From contig JABYQS010000121.1 of assembly GCA_022592435.1 (NCBI GenBank), positions 50,849 to 114,848 on the forward strand: 64,000 bases of DNA, written 5' to 3'. Position numbers and translations under genes: made by a program. This document shows, in pieces, positions 36,854 to 48,749 of the stretch (position 1 is its first letter; each line of letters opens with the position of its first letter). The notes under the pieces are model-generated. The model saw nothing but the letters and a program-made list of their open reading frames with translations. It searched no databases and was not told the origin of the DNA. The stretch comes from Cerioporus squamosus. Lineage: Eukaryota > Basidiomycota > Agaricomycetes > Polyporales > Polyporaceae.

Positions 36854-39403
36854 CGCGCCGCTGGTGATGCCGCTGGTGTTCAGTGCACAGACGAGGACGT
36901 GAGGGCTCTTGGGAAGTTGTACATCGCGTTAAGCGACGAGGAACGGTGTATTTCCGCCAGGCCTCAGCTCAGCCCTGCACGCGCCGAGCGGGTCGCACGG
37001 GCTTCGCTGCAAGCCATCGACCCGTGCCCCATGGCCAGCTGCAGCTGCCCACAAAGATTCGCAGCCCGCGAGCTTGTCTGGGCCAGCCGTGAGCCAGCGA
37101 CTTCGCATGCGTGTTGCTTTGCAGCGGATCCGGCCATTTTCAAACCACGTCCTCGCGGTCGCGAGCACGCCAACATTGTCCAATGTTGTCGCCGCACCCG
37201 CATCAATCACGCTGTTCGACTCTGCTTTGTACATACTCCGTACATAATGGAAGGCTATAGCTTATCTCGCCGACAACGTTTCGATCGTCGCTCCTTTCTC
37301 TGGCAGCGTCATCGTCCTCGGGAGGCCGCGCAGAGATGCACCTGCCGGTTTCACACCCAGCAAGGGGCGCATGGTGGGGGCGAGGAGCGTGCTTGACGTC
37401 AAGCGCAACACGTTCCTGCGTTCAGGCGCGGCGGCATACCGTCGGCGCGACCTGTTGAGCGGATTTACCAGGTGCAGGTGGATGTCCGATGTCGGCATCC
37501 TCGCAATGTCCGTCCGTCGAGGCTTTGACGTCAACGGCATCGATAACACGGTGCAGCCCATCGAGCACTGAAACGCATCCAGCAGTCACCCAGCCTCGGA
37601 TAACGATACAATATCGGTGGGCAAAGGGCGGCCGGTGAGGACTGCTTACTGAGTTGATCACCAAATGGGCCCTCCTTTGTGCAGCTGCAATCTAGAACTT
37701 CCCAGTCAGTGCTATCAGCATCTTGCACAACAGAGACCGGTGGGATTAAGATTGTCCAAGTCGTTCAACGCAACCCTCGAAGTTTGCATGTACCCGACTC
37801 CGTCGAAACGCTCGCGATTGTCCAAGCCGTGCGGAGGAAGCATTTCAAGCGTTTAGTCTATGAGTCTATGCTTCGACCCAAAATAAACTGCTGTCGAACG
37901 GTCGTCTGTGTGGAGTGGAAGTGAAGGAAATATCCGCTTGACCGCAACACCCAGCGCGCGCAAGTTGAAGCTTTCATCTGGTACTCGACCAGATCCTCTG
38001 TCACTGTGCAAGTCAGGCTTGACAGACGATCTCGCACCGTGTAGGCCTCCAGGTTCGAAAGCTTGCTCGTGCACATACATGCACATCCATGGCAACGAGC
38101 CTGCCCAATATACTTGGCGCCGTCAATATGCGTGCAACTCACGACAGGAATACCGGCGATTGATGGACGGGCGAGAAGTCCAAACATATACGCTGCCGAA
38201 GATACATCTTGTCTCGCGCCCATTGGCACGTCTTCTGTCTCGTCCAAAACGCCGGGGTGCCTATCGTGAGTGTTCTGTTCAAGCTGCGTCGCACATATGC
38301 AGTGCAGCCATCAGAACATTGCACGACAAGCACCTTACCTCAAACTTCCAGACAATGTTACGTCGTATGACGCAGATGAGATCATAGGAGATAATCGATG
38401 TTCCTCTGCATTCCAGCGTACAGGCAGACCGTCTCGGGACAGCGATGGTTAGCACCGTCGAGACAAGCCACCGAAATGGATGCCACCAGAAGCTTCGACT
38501 GGAGCCGCTCAGGTTGCGAGAGCGAGAGCGAGGTGCGACGTACCTGTAGCACTGTCCCTCAGCCCAGGTCGCAGGGTCGAGCACCAGGGGCACCGGCAGA
38601 CAACCTGAAGATGGCTTGCATGTATCAGTCCGGCAATAGAGAAAGGAGGCGCACCGGGGGACGAGTGTGCGCTTGCCACGGCAGGGCTGCCAGGCCGGAT
38701 CATGGATATGTTCCTTGTGGTTGACATGCTTAGCAGATGCCCGACGAGAGAAGTTCTGAGAAGGAAGCATGCGATAGGACGAGTAGTGTGGCGGATGGGG
38801 CAATACTGTGAAACACAAGGTCCCGAAACGGCGCGGCGCAGTGCGGGGGACGCGTCTCTGTGGGGAAGACGCGCCATGAAGTGTGGCATTTCCCCTGGAT
38901 GGATGGCACAATTCTGGGAATTAGATGGTCGTCGTGCGAGGCCCTGAGCGCGGACGCTTGCTGCCCAATAAACTGCGGGGAAGGCTGGGGAAGCGGTTGC
39001 CGTAACTGTCGGCGCGGTGGTCAGCTGGACGCCGCGAGGTGACGCGCGCGATGCATATAAGGGGCGCACCGAGCTGGGAGAGATCTCCTCTTCATCGCTG
39101 CCGTCGACGACCTCGAGGGCTTGGACATCGTGTAGCACGGCGAAGAAGAGCATAGACGCGATCAGCGAATCCCGGCCAGGGCATACGGTACAGCCGGCGC
39201 GCGCTCCGAGACTCGCTTAATTACTGCACCACCGTTCAATTCGTCACTTCTGCCCTCCGTTCATCGCCTTTCTCTTCCACCACCACCCCGACAAGCTCTC
39301 AGTCTCAGACAGTCATACGCCTACAGTTCCCGCTTTCCTTCTCGTCTTTGTTGCCCCGTCTTCCATTCTCTAATCCTGTCGACAACATACTCATTATACC
39401 CCG
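36854..39403. other. 2.5-kb divergent interval between ABCC and trehalase
   Basis: Holds the ABCC promoter and the long upstream region of the trehalase gene. Open frames near 38,280-38,910 on the minus strand lack conserved motifs. I see no RNA gene. Confidence 0.45.
39056..39064 (+). promoter_or_regulatory. TATA-like element abutting an AGGGG stress-element core, upstream of trehalase
   Basis: TATAA followed directly by GGGG, about 345 nt before the trehalase ATG, with a CT-rich stretch downstream (39,240-39,400) that resembles a fungal 5' UTR. In yeast NTH1 is induced through AGGGG elements; whether this one works is inference. Confidence 0.35.
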
Positions 39404-42400
39404 ATGGCCCCTACACTGACCCATCCGACCGGCGTGAACTTCGTCGATGAGCACCAGCGCCCCGTCAACAGCGAGGCCAGCACCTACTATGGTGGCGAGG
39501 AGCGCTTCAGCCGTGCGCGGACATACAGCGCGGTAAGCATCCCTTCATTGATGTTCTGGGGACACCTTGACTCACTATCGCACTGCGCGTCTTTGTGGCC
39601 AATAGTCCTTCGCCCACGGCTACAACCCAAAACGCCCCCCTGCGTTCCAGGACGCTCTGCATCAGCGGGCGCGTCGGATGTCGCACGACGAGAAGAGCTC
39701 TGCGCCCCGCCGCTTCCTTATCGACGTGGAGGAGACCATCCGGGTCGTGCTCGAGCAGGAAGACACCGATGGCGACTTCCAGATCTCTGTCACGGATGCT
39801 GGTCCGAAACTGATGGCTTTGGGCACCGCAACGAGCAATGGATTCAAGAGCTTTGACATTCGGGTGAGTCTTGCCTGTTTCATGTGGCTACCTCGACCCG
39901 TCCCCTTTGTGTGTGCCACCGCCCACAAGAAAGGAGAACTGCAGCGAAAATTCACCTCTATGCGCTCGGGCATCATGGTTGAGCGAATGCAGTGCGGCCA
40001 TGAAGGTGTTGCGCTCGACCGCGCTGTGAGGTTGTCAATTGAGGTGTGATTGACGCGTACATAGGAGGCCGATTGGGATGTTCGTCGAGTTGTTGCTCCG
40101 AAGGAGGCGCTCCGAGAGCGGCGTTGGCTGCGGTCGTTACGTCCAAGAGTATCTCTGTCAAACAAGCCTACTGACCGACATGCCTTTGTAGGGAACGTAC
40201 ATGCTCTCCAATCTCTTGCAGGAGCTGGCGCTTGCGCGGGACCATGGCCGGAAGCGTATCGTCCTCGACGAGGCGCGGCTAGCAGAGAACCCGGTCGACC
40301 GTCTCTCCCGTATGATCAAGAACTCGTTCTGGAACGCGTTGACACGTCGCATTGACGGAGACGGACTGGAGATCATCTGTGCTGACCCCAAGAACCGCAC
40401 GGGTCGCGTCAACCCTCGCATATATGTGCCTCATGGAGAGCCTGCGATGGCCGAGTACTATCGCCAGGTTGCGAAGGACAAGCCCCATTTGAACCTGGAT
40501 GTGCAAGTTCTCCCGCCGAAACCCGATGACCCAGTGTATGTCAAGAGCCTTAACAACAAGCCCGGTATCTTGGCACTCGCGATGCACGAGGTCAACGATA
40601 GCAAGGGAGGGAAGACGTTGAAGGGCATTCCCTTCGTCGTTCCAGGCGCGCGGTTCAACGAGGTAGGTAATCGGAGACCTTTGGGTGCATATACGATGCT
40701 CATCGGCGTCCTCAGCTGTACAACTGGGATTCGTACTTCATCTCGCTGGGTCTGCTCGTTGACGGCTATGTCAACATGGCCAAGGGGATGGTCGACCACT
40801 TCATCTTCGAGATTAAACACTACGGCAAGATCCTGAACGGATCTCGGAGCTACTACCTCTGCCGGACGCAGCCACCCTTCCTCACCGACATGGCGCTTCA
40901 GATCTACAACCAGCTGGATCGTACCGACATGGAAGAGAACCGCGCATGGCTGAAGCGTGCCATTCAGGCCGCAATCAAAGAGTACCACACCATCTGGGTC
41001 GCAGAGCCGCGTATGGATCCTAAGACCGGTCTGTCGCGCTACCGTCCCGACGGCTTGGGTATTCCTCCCGAGACAGAGGCCACGCACTTCACGCACATCA
41101 TCGAGCCGTACGCCCAGAAGCACGGTCTCTCCGTCCTCGAGTTCAGCGAGCGCTACAACGACGGGACGATCAAGGAGCCCGAGCTCGACGAGTACTTCCT
41201 GCACGACCGCGCGGTCCGCGAGTCCGGGCACGACACGACGTACCGGTTCGAGAAGCGCTGCGCGAACCTCGGAACGATCGATCTGCAGGCATTGCTGTAC
41301 AAGTACGAGGTGGACATCGGGACGGCGATCCGGGAGGTGTTCGACGACGAGATGGAGATGGAGGAGGACTTTTTGCTCGCGCCGTTCCCTCCGACTCCCG
41401 AGTCGTACGCGGACAAAAGCAAGTGGGAGCGCTCGCGCAGCCGCATGCAGAAGAGTGAGGAGTGGTTCCGGCGCGCAGAGTGGCGCAAGGGCATCATCGA
41501 CAAGTACTGCTGGAACGAGAGCAAGGCGTTGTACTTTGACTACGACACCGTGCAGGAGAAGCAGAGCTTGTACGAGAGTGTGACCGCCTTCTGGACACTC
41601 TGGGCTGGGTGTGCGAGCGAGGAGCAGTGCTGGAAGCTCATGTACGTTGTTATCCCTTCTTCGGGCTCGTTCGTTCGGACTGACAGGTCGTGCAGCTCGC
41701 AGTCGCTGAAGAAGTTTGAGGTGCTGGGCGGTCTTGTCTCCGGAACGGAGGAGTCGCGCGGCAAGATCTCGCTCGACCGTCCGAACCGTCAGTGGGATTA
41801 CCCGTGAGTATCTCCCGAGGCCTCTTTTTCTGGATCTGAGCTGACGGTCTCGTTGCGTAGCTATGCGTGGCCTCCGCACCAGATCATGGCTTGGGTCGGC
41901 CTTGAGCGCTATGGCTACCTGGAGGATGCCCAGCGCCTGGCATACAGGTTCTTGTACATGTAAGGGAATAGGCCATACTCGTCTTTCTACTCCTTCGCTC
42001 ACTGCATTGTCACAGGATGACGACTGCCTTTGTCGACTTCAACGGTGTCGTCCCCGAGAAGTTCGACGCCGTCAAGCTCTCGCACCTGGTCGACGCCGAA
42101 TACGGCAACCAAGGCATCGACTTCAAGATGGTGCCAAGAGAGGGCTTCGGCTGGATGAACGGTACGTTGTCATTCTGTGCCCATGCTAGCTCCATCTGAC
42201 CCTTCGCCTCAGCTGCCTACCAGGTCGGTCTTACGTATCTCTCGACCGGCATGCGCCGCGCGGTGTCGACATGCACGAGCCCGGAGGTGTTCTTCGGCAA
42301 CTACCTCAACCCGCAGGAGGCGGCGGCGGCGTACGGTACCTCGCCCGCCGACCCCCTTAGTCTTGCAATGGACACCCTCAAGCTATCCTCGCCCGTCGTC

Positions 42401-42451
42401 CAGCCCACTGGAATGGGATCGCAGGTCCCCGACATGTCCCAGTCGCACTAA
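39404..42451 (+). CDS. NTH1: Neutral (cytosolic) trehalase, GH37
   Basis: Hydrolyses trehalose to two glucose (EC 3.2.1.28) when stress ends or growth resumes. About eight exons, roughly 780 aa, all in frame; intron 2 (39864-40191) is unusually long at 328 nt. The regulatory N-terminus carries a protein kinase A/14-3-3-type site, [10 protein letters not shown], then the Ca2+-binding-like loop [17 protein letters not shown], both hallmarks of the neutral rather than acid enzyme. GH37 signatures: [15 protein letters not shown] (one residue off the usual PGGRF; codon split at about 40662), [10 protein letters not shown], and QWDYPYAWPPHQ (41790 onward). The [17 protein letters not shown] block is near the end. 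No signal peptide. Start at 39404 is the first ATG before a conserved exon. The C-terminus [10 protein letters not shown] is variable in the family. Confidence 0.96.
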
Positions 42452-43145
42452 GCGCTGGGCCCCTCACGACTTCGACATGCGCTGGACGACGTCTTGTAAA
42501 ATAATACAGCGCTTCGCCGCCCGTAATTTTGCTGGGATCTTCCGAACAAGTGTCAAGACGCAAGTTCTCGCTCGCCCGTCACGCGTCAAGACTAAAGTTA
42601 CTCACTAAGTATTGGACTTTCTCTATACGATTTAACGACGACGTTGTTCTCCTCGTTTTCCTCCTCGCTCCCGTTTTCCTCCTCGCTCCCGTTCTCGTTC
42701 TTCGCTCGCACTTCTTTCCTCCTCTCATGATGCCGTCTCGTTCTCTAATCACATCACTTAGAGCATATAGACGTCCAGTCCCATCGCCGTTCCTATCACT
42801 CGTGTATAATATGAAGATCTACCCTCTCGTGCAATCAACGCTTTTAGATAGCTTCGCCTCAACTTCGCGTGAAGAACACTACACGCTCTTTGCAAGAGGA
42901 GAACTCGATCGAGGCCGGCCTGAACCGCGATATCTTGCTGCATCGCTTTCGAGATCAAGCTCAATTCGCATGGCATGTACGTCACTCCCGCGGACTTGGG
43001 CAAGATTGAAATGCGGGAGTGAGGATGCGGAACGGGTTCGCGGCAGCCATTACTTATAGGACTCGTCTGTACTGTACCCTTCCTCTCAGTTCGCCGCCTC
43101 CACCCATCCGCTCGCCCACGCCGTCGTTGAACATCCGCACACAAC
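42452..43145. other. Intergenic downstream of trehalase
   Basis: About 690 bp holding the trehalase 3' UTR and the promoter of the gene at 43146. Contains the 18-nt tandem repeat at 42655-42690. No exon recognised. Confidence 0.45.
42655..42690. repeat. Two exact tandem copies of an 18-nt pyrimidine-rich unit
   Basis: Unit GTTTTCCTCCTCGCTCCC occurs twice head-to-tail, followed by a degenerate third start. It lies in the 3' flank of the trehalase gene. Probably replication slippage. Confidence 0.75.
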
Positions 43146-44136
43146 ATGGCTGACCCTTTGCCGCTATACAGAACGACCAAGACCTTGTTTCCCCGCCCCA
43201 GTTTCTTCGGAGTGTTGACTCTGCAGGGGGAGAAGATGCTCGCTGAAGCTGTTCCAGGCATTGCGTCGGATGCGGAAGAGATGGAGGCTGTCCGTGCCAT
43301 AGGGACTGTGCGGTGTCTTGCTCTGTGCGCCCAGGTGAGTTGCGAGAGTCATGTCCGACAAGTCCGCTGGACCGCTGGAGCGTTCCCACCTCATCCTCCG
43401 AGTCCATCTCACATTATGTTCAGTTAGGAGCCGTGTTCACTCCGTTCGATTCCTCGGCACTCTACCGATGCTACCTGGTGGCCACCACGCCGCCTCCTGC
43501 GGATTCGTACATCACGTCGGTCCCGATTGATGCAGGCTCCGGCGGCAGCTTTTCAGTTGCAGTCAGGCCGGACCCGCCGCTGCCCATCGAAGGATGCCAC
43601 TTCTGGGACAACGGCGATGTTTCTGTGCGGATACAACGGCGGAACAGCATGTTCGACCACTCGCAAGCATCCTACATTCATCCTGCGGTAGCGTCCAAGA
43701 TCCCGGGGACCTACTGGGCTGGGAAGCCGGGTCTACCTGATGGTGGTGAGTGCGCGTGACGATCCGTCAGGCCGCATCTCAACGACCATCTCTTCCAGTG
43801 CAAAGCGACGGGGCCCTGGAGTGGCGACTTATCGCGGACAATCTTGGATGGACGGGGCAGAACACGGCCAAGCGGCACCCACTTGCCGAGTTCTCGCACG
43901 ATATACCGTCTGCGGCTCCAGTTGCGTATTGCAGTCCGTCAGAGTACCACGAGGCGGTCGAGCAAGTGAGGAGGTAAGTCGTCCGGTCTTGTGTCTACTG
44001 TCCGACCTATGTCTCATGGGGGTCGCATAGTATCATCCTGCAAGCATGGAAATGCCGCTTTCAGCCCATGGTTGTGCCCGTAGATACCAATAGCTCCGTG
44101 TGTTGCGCCGCCGATCCTCAGGCTAACACTTATTAG
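43146..44136 (+). CDS. Uncharacterised protein, intact member of a tandem pair
   Basis: Not recognised. Four exons, about 250 aa. Start MADPLPLYRTTKTLFPRPSF, then FFGVLTLQGEKMLAEAVPGI and SDAEEMEAVRAIGTVRCLAL. Middle: DPPLPIEGCHFWDNGDVSVR and SMFDHSQASYIHPAVASKI, which are the blocks best kept in the neighbour at 44459. The last exons read EWRLIADNLGWTGQ and IILQAWKCRFQPMVVPVDTN, stop TAG at 44134-44136. Intron junctions are after LCAQ, inside the V codon of DGVQSDG, and inside RS before IILQAW. No signal peptide or membrane segment; Trp/Asp/His-rich short motifs suggest a small beta-rich fold (inference). Probably lineage-specific. Confidence 0.7.
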
Positions 44137-44458
44137 TACTTCGAGCTTCCGGCGTATTGATTCGCAACTCGTCTAGACACTGCCGTAAAACATTTTCCAG
44201 CACTTCCTGTAGATAGATTCGGGCTAGGTTCGACTTGTCGAAAGCGTGTCGGCCACCAGTCAGTACTTACTTGCAAGTATTTGCGAGGGCGTCGATTCGG
44301 ATCTCATTATGTAACCGAGGGGACCAATCGGCATAAACAAGCCTAAGCCCACATAACCCTCGTGAGATTGGCCTTCAAGCTTTCTCCAACTTTCCTCTCC
44401 CCTTCTTGTTGTTGCTCAGGTTGCCGACGTTGATCATCCACCTCGCACCATCAGCAGC
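44137..44458. other. Spacer between the tandem duplicates
   Basis: About 320 bp between the intact copy and the broken copy. Probably contains the promoter that was duplicated with the second copy. No further feature seen. Confidence 0.4.
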
Positions 44459-45530
44459 ATGCATTCTCTGTCCCACCAGCGCAAAGTCCGGACTATCTTC
44501 TGCCGTCCGTGCTTCTTCGGCGTCCTCACCCTGCTCGCGGAGGATATGCTCGCGGAAGTCTGTCCAAACCTTGCGGCGGATGCTGAAGAATGACAAGCTG
44601 CGGGAGACATAGGGCGTGTTCAGAGCCTGGCCCTCATTGCTGAAGTACGTCGCTCTTCAACGTGTGCGGCAGCTCGATGGCTTCAGGGGTTCCCACCGCA
44701 GGAGCAGGAGCTGCCGGATGTATCGAGGACTAGGTACCCGTTCTAGGGTCGCGCTCACCTCGTCTCTAGGGACTGGGTGTATGCATTCCGATGTTCGACT
44801 GGAACGACTATGGATGCTTCCTCATAGGCACCAGTCCCCCACCACCGGACTCGTCCATATGGTCCATCTCGGTTGAGGCTGCATGCAGCCCAAACCCGCC
44901 CGACCCGCCTCTACCTATCCCAGGATGTCACTTTTGGAACGGCAATGTCGGGGTGCGGATCCGGAGACGAGGGTCCCCCGAGTCTGATATGTTCGACCAT
45001 TCGCATGCGTCGTACATACCTTCTCGGCTCATGCTGAAGATCTCCAAGACCTTCGCTGCCAGTGCGTCCCCGAGGCCACAGCAGCAGCGCGATCATCCGA
45101 GTCCTCAGGCTGGTCCTGGTATGTATTCCTTCGCCATTCTCACCGTGAACTCATCACGCTGAGTCGCATTTACAGTGGCCCCCTCCGCCGACCCGTCACG
45201 TTGTCACATCAGCTCCACTGACGGAGCTGAAAAATCCGAGCAGGAATGATTGTTGCTCATTGGGGGGATGGGACTGACTACGAGCGTCGACAGGTTGGTG
45301 ACGTACCCGCTAGTCGAGTGCTCCCTGGAGATCGCGCCCGCGGCTGCCTATAGTACTCCCTCGGAGTTCTGGGAAGCAGTAGCGAAGCTTCGGAGGTGAG
45401 TGGTAGTGACTGTCAGCTTCCCCTCACTTCCGCTGATGAGAGTGTGCGTGCCGTCAGCATCATCCTGCAAGCGTTGCACAAGGTGGAGATGAAGGCCGGC
45501 ACTGATGCTGGGAACGTTACACGTTCCTGA
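44459..45530 (+). pseudogene. Broken tandem paralogue of the gene at 43146
   Basis: Clearly related to the upstream gene, with the same exon order and intron positions. Shared blocks: PCFFGVLTLLAEDMLAEVCP, DPPLPIPGCHFWNGNVGVRI, DMFDHSHASYIPSR and IILQALHKVEMKAGTDAG. Codon 45, ATG (Met) in the intact copy, is TGA here (44591-44593), within the same reading frame. A second in-frame TGA follows at 45247-45249. The C-terminal exon, including the phase of the last intron, is otherwise intact up to the TGA at 45528. The family-wide Trp-rich block EWRLIADNLGW is not recognisable. Loss of function looks recent. Both stops were read by eye. Confidence 0.72.
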
Positions 45531-46096
45531 GTGTATATGTATCCTGGAAGATTGCACTCACTTCACTCTTGTGAGCAGGCGCGCGGCACCCCCATGTCCG
45601 CTGATCGCTCAGCGAAGCTGTCACGTCTAAAGATGCGTATGAATGCTCACTCAGTATGGTATTAGTGCACACTGAAATCGGGGTATGACTTTGTATCGTA
45701 GAGGAGCAACTCATCAATATTCAATGACGATACGCACACGGGCAGAGATTTACTCACTATATGCGCAGTGAGACAAGTCGTCTCTGCGTATCCCCATATA
45801 TATTCCGTTGTCCTTCCGCCCAGTCCTTGCATTGTCGATTCTGCGGGCCGTTTGCCACGATATCGCGCAGTAAGATGGCCTCACAGAGAACTCGTCAGTC
45901 ATAATTATCTAGATGTCGACCCGCTAAGTACCCGGCCAACGACATTCGTCATATGTGGGTGTTGGTACAGAAGCCTGTGTTTTATCCGTCCTCTCAGAAT
46001 CACAAAAAAGTCTAGATCATCTACCTTCTCCATCCGGCCGCACGCCTTGCGACAGAGAGCCTCGGCTCCGCTCTTGTCCTACATAGCCACTCGAGC
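45531..46096. other. Intergenic between the pseudogene and the carrier gene
   Basis: About 565 bp with convergent neighbours on both sides. AT-rich in parts. Nothing recognised beyond likely 3' UTRs. Confidence 0.4.
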
Positions 46097-48025
46097 TTAC
46101 GGCGACGTCCTCCGCAATCGGTAGAAGAACACCATGATCGCCAGGGCCCAGTGCTCGAACTGGTCCTTCGACATGAAGAGCAGCGCCTGCGTGACGACCG
46201 CCTTGATCAGCTGCGCGCTCATGCCCTGCAAGGTTCGAAGTAACGCCGTCAGCTCAGTGCACAGATCACACCTACAAAACGCGAGCTACGCGCCTGATAC
46301 CAGCCGAGGAAGCCGTTCCGCCGCCACACGCGCGCGAGCACGGTCAGCGCGCCGACGTGATGGCCCGACTTGTGATGCGGCTTGTTGTGGTGGGGGAGGG
46401 GGTGGTGCTCTCTTCTGCGTCCTCGACGTCTGCGGATCGCGCCTGGATGCGCACCTTGGCCATGATGTACGGATACGTCACCTGCGCATCACGTCGCGTC
46501 AGCCTCGTTTAGACGCATTATGAACAGCAAGCATCGAGAGAAGGCGACGAGATATGGGGTTGGGAGAGGACGAGGGAGACAGGAGAAAGACAAGAGAGAC
46601 GTACGACGGTGGCGAGCGCCTTGCTCAGCGCCCCGACGGTGAACGCCATCCACGGGCTCAGCTTCGCGTTCGCGTTCGTCTCGCCCCGGGCGGCGAGCAT
46701 CAGGCTCTTCACGCGCTCGTACATCCCATATGTGATCGCCGGGTTCACGGTGAGCACCAGCCCCGGCTTCAGGCCCAGCCAGAGGCCCGTCACGCCCTCC
46801 TCCGCGATGATCTCGCGCGCGACCCCGAGCAAGGAGTCGTCATACTCCTCTTCCTCCTCCTCTTCCTCCTGCACCTTCTCGTCCGAGGGTGACGCGGAGG
46901 CTTCGAGGTCGGTGGCCTTGTCTTTGCCCTTGGACTTGAATTTCTTGGGCCTGTCGAGCGACCGGCCGATCTGCTGCCGCGTCGCGATGACCGCGACGGG
47001 GATGGTGAATATCTGCGCGAGCGCGCCGGCGGCTGCGCCGAGGATGAGCTCGGCCGCGGTGCTGAGCGGGGGCGCCGCGGTACCCGCTGGACGTTTGGCG
47101 GCGAGGCGCTTGATGTAGGACGTCCGGACGAAGGAGTAGAAGAAGAAGTACGCGTATTCTAGAGCCGCGCCGCGGTCCGTGCATCAGCGCGTCTGGCCGT
47201 GACTGGTGCAGAGAGAGGAGTTGGAGCTCACGCATGGAAAAGGTGTTGAGCATCGTGGCTACAAAGCCGCGGTAGTAGCCCAGAAAGCCCTCCTCGCGGA
47301 GGATGCGTTCGAGGACGCCGATGATGCTGAGCTTCTCTTCGTCCGCGGATGCCGCTTGTATGCGCGTCTTCACGCTGTGGTGGTTGTCAGACTACCCTCA
47401 GGCTGCAGTGGGCAGAGATACATACGTATCCAGAGGGTAGATCACGCTGTCGACGACGAATGGTCAGTAACGCGTTCATTGTGAATGGGCGAGCGAGGGA
47501 CACAGCGGCGCGTGCGGGGCAGGTCAGGACGCCGATATGATCGCTGTAAGCGGCAGGACATCCATTTCTGTGTACTAATCGCCCTTCAGGCCGTACTAAG
47601 TCCTCCAGAGGCACTGCGGGTTTGTCAAGGCGACTTTACTCGCGACGCTGCTCCGTCAGCAAGCGTCGCTTCCCCAGGGGATCCCGGACAACTGCTCGAC
47701 GCGAGTGTGAGCTTCCGGATGCAGTCAAAGCAACCAGTGAGACCACAGCTCGACGACGACGGTCATAAGGGAAGCGCAACATGACGTGAACACGGCACAA
47801 GACAGATTGACCGGGGCTGAGCAATCCGCGCGTCCTTGGCGGGCACAGTCCGGTGTGTGCGGAGGACATGGATGTGGACGGGGATGTTGTCGTTCGACCC
47901 GGAGAGGATGCCAAAAGCGAGGAATGTGCGCGACATAAGAGACGGACTCACGCGTTGCTGAAGCATCCTCCCAAAGCCCCGGCCAACGCGTAGCCAAAGG
48001 GGGTGAGCTGGGTCGGTTTGGACAT
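46097..48025 (-). CDS. Mitochondrial-carrier-family protein, peroxisomal adenine nucleotide carrier type (Ant1/PMP34-like)
   Basis: Imports ATP into peroxisomes in exchange for AMP, if the subfamily call holds. Start at 48025: MSKPTQLTPFGYALAGALGG. Repeat 1 carries the signature VIYPLDTVKTRIQA followed by EEGFLGYYRGF. FSMQYAYFFFYSFVRTSYIK is typical of PMP34/Ant1. Repeat 2 contains IPVAVIATRQQIGRS; repeat 3 contains VTYPYIMAKVRIQAR. An unusual acidic insertion, with about seven consecutive Glu, sits in the loop after repeat 2. The frame then shifts by one base in a G5/C5 run (about 46389-46401): the true continuation is HHKSGHHVGALTVLARVWRR, then NGFLGWYQGMSAQLIKAVVT and the stop at 46097. 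Either one base is missing or the gene is broken. Confidence 0.82.
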
Positions 48026-48749
48026 GGTTCCTGCTCGGCCAGTGAGGTCGGGGGTGTGGTGGGTGTTGGACAGGAAGAGGACGGGAGACGGAAGAGCGCA
48101 GACGAGCAGTATATGTACAAGCCGCGCTGCGAGTCTGCGTGCCCCGTGGGGCGGTAGGACGCTGGCCTCGGAGGGTGGTCGGGGTAGAGCAGGAACCGGT
48201 CTCCGGCCCCGGCTTCTCTACCGCCTTCACATGCAATACATCATTAACCCTAACCTCGTCTTCTCCCGCCCTAATATGGCAGCCGAGTAAGATGCGATAA
48301 CCCCGCTCCGAGTCTGTCATGAAGTACTTGCACTTGGTCCAACATGGACGTTGGTGATCAATAGGAGCGTGGGGCTGTTGCGCCTTCTAACAACTTGCGC
48401 TGACCTCCGAACTTCCGCGCAATCCGACGCAGGTGACGACGCAGGACTGCACACCAAAGACGAGAAGTGTAGACGGCGCGCATAGTAAAGTGATCAGGTC
48501 AGTGCTCGGAAGCGACCGACAATCGATACGTGCGTCCCAGGACCAAACGCAAGCGGTACGAGCTACTTCCCGCTGATACGGATGACATGGAGTGCGAAAA
48601 ATCACGTCCGCGAAACAGACTTTCGCTTCACAGACGAACGACCCATATCCCACGGGAAATGCATGCCCTGTCTTACGGCCTGCTTTCTATAGCTGAGAGA
48701 TACGCCTATCAGTCTGCTTTCCCTATCTGCACAGAAGAGCGAAGGACAC
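48026..48749. other. Intergenic upstream of the carrier and downstream of unknown family member A
   Basis: About 725 bp. Contains the carrier promoter and the 3' flank of the next gene. No exon or named element recognised. Confidence 0.4.

Noticed and set aside
38279..38911. 210-codon minus-strand open frame upstream of trehalase
   Set aside because: No conserved motif, no domain and overlapping frames of similar length in the same place.
40458..42002. Minus-strand open frame of 514 codons
   Set aside because: It lies antisense to conserved trehalase exons; the translation is Leu/Arg-rich without motifs.
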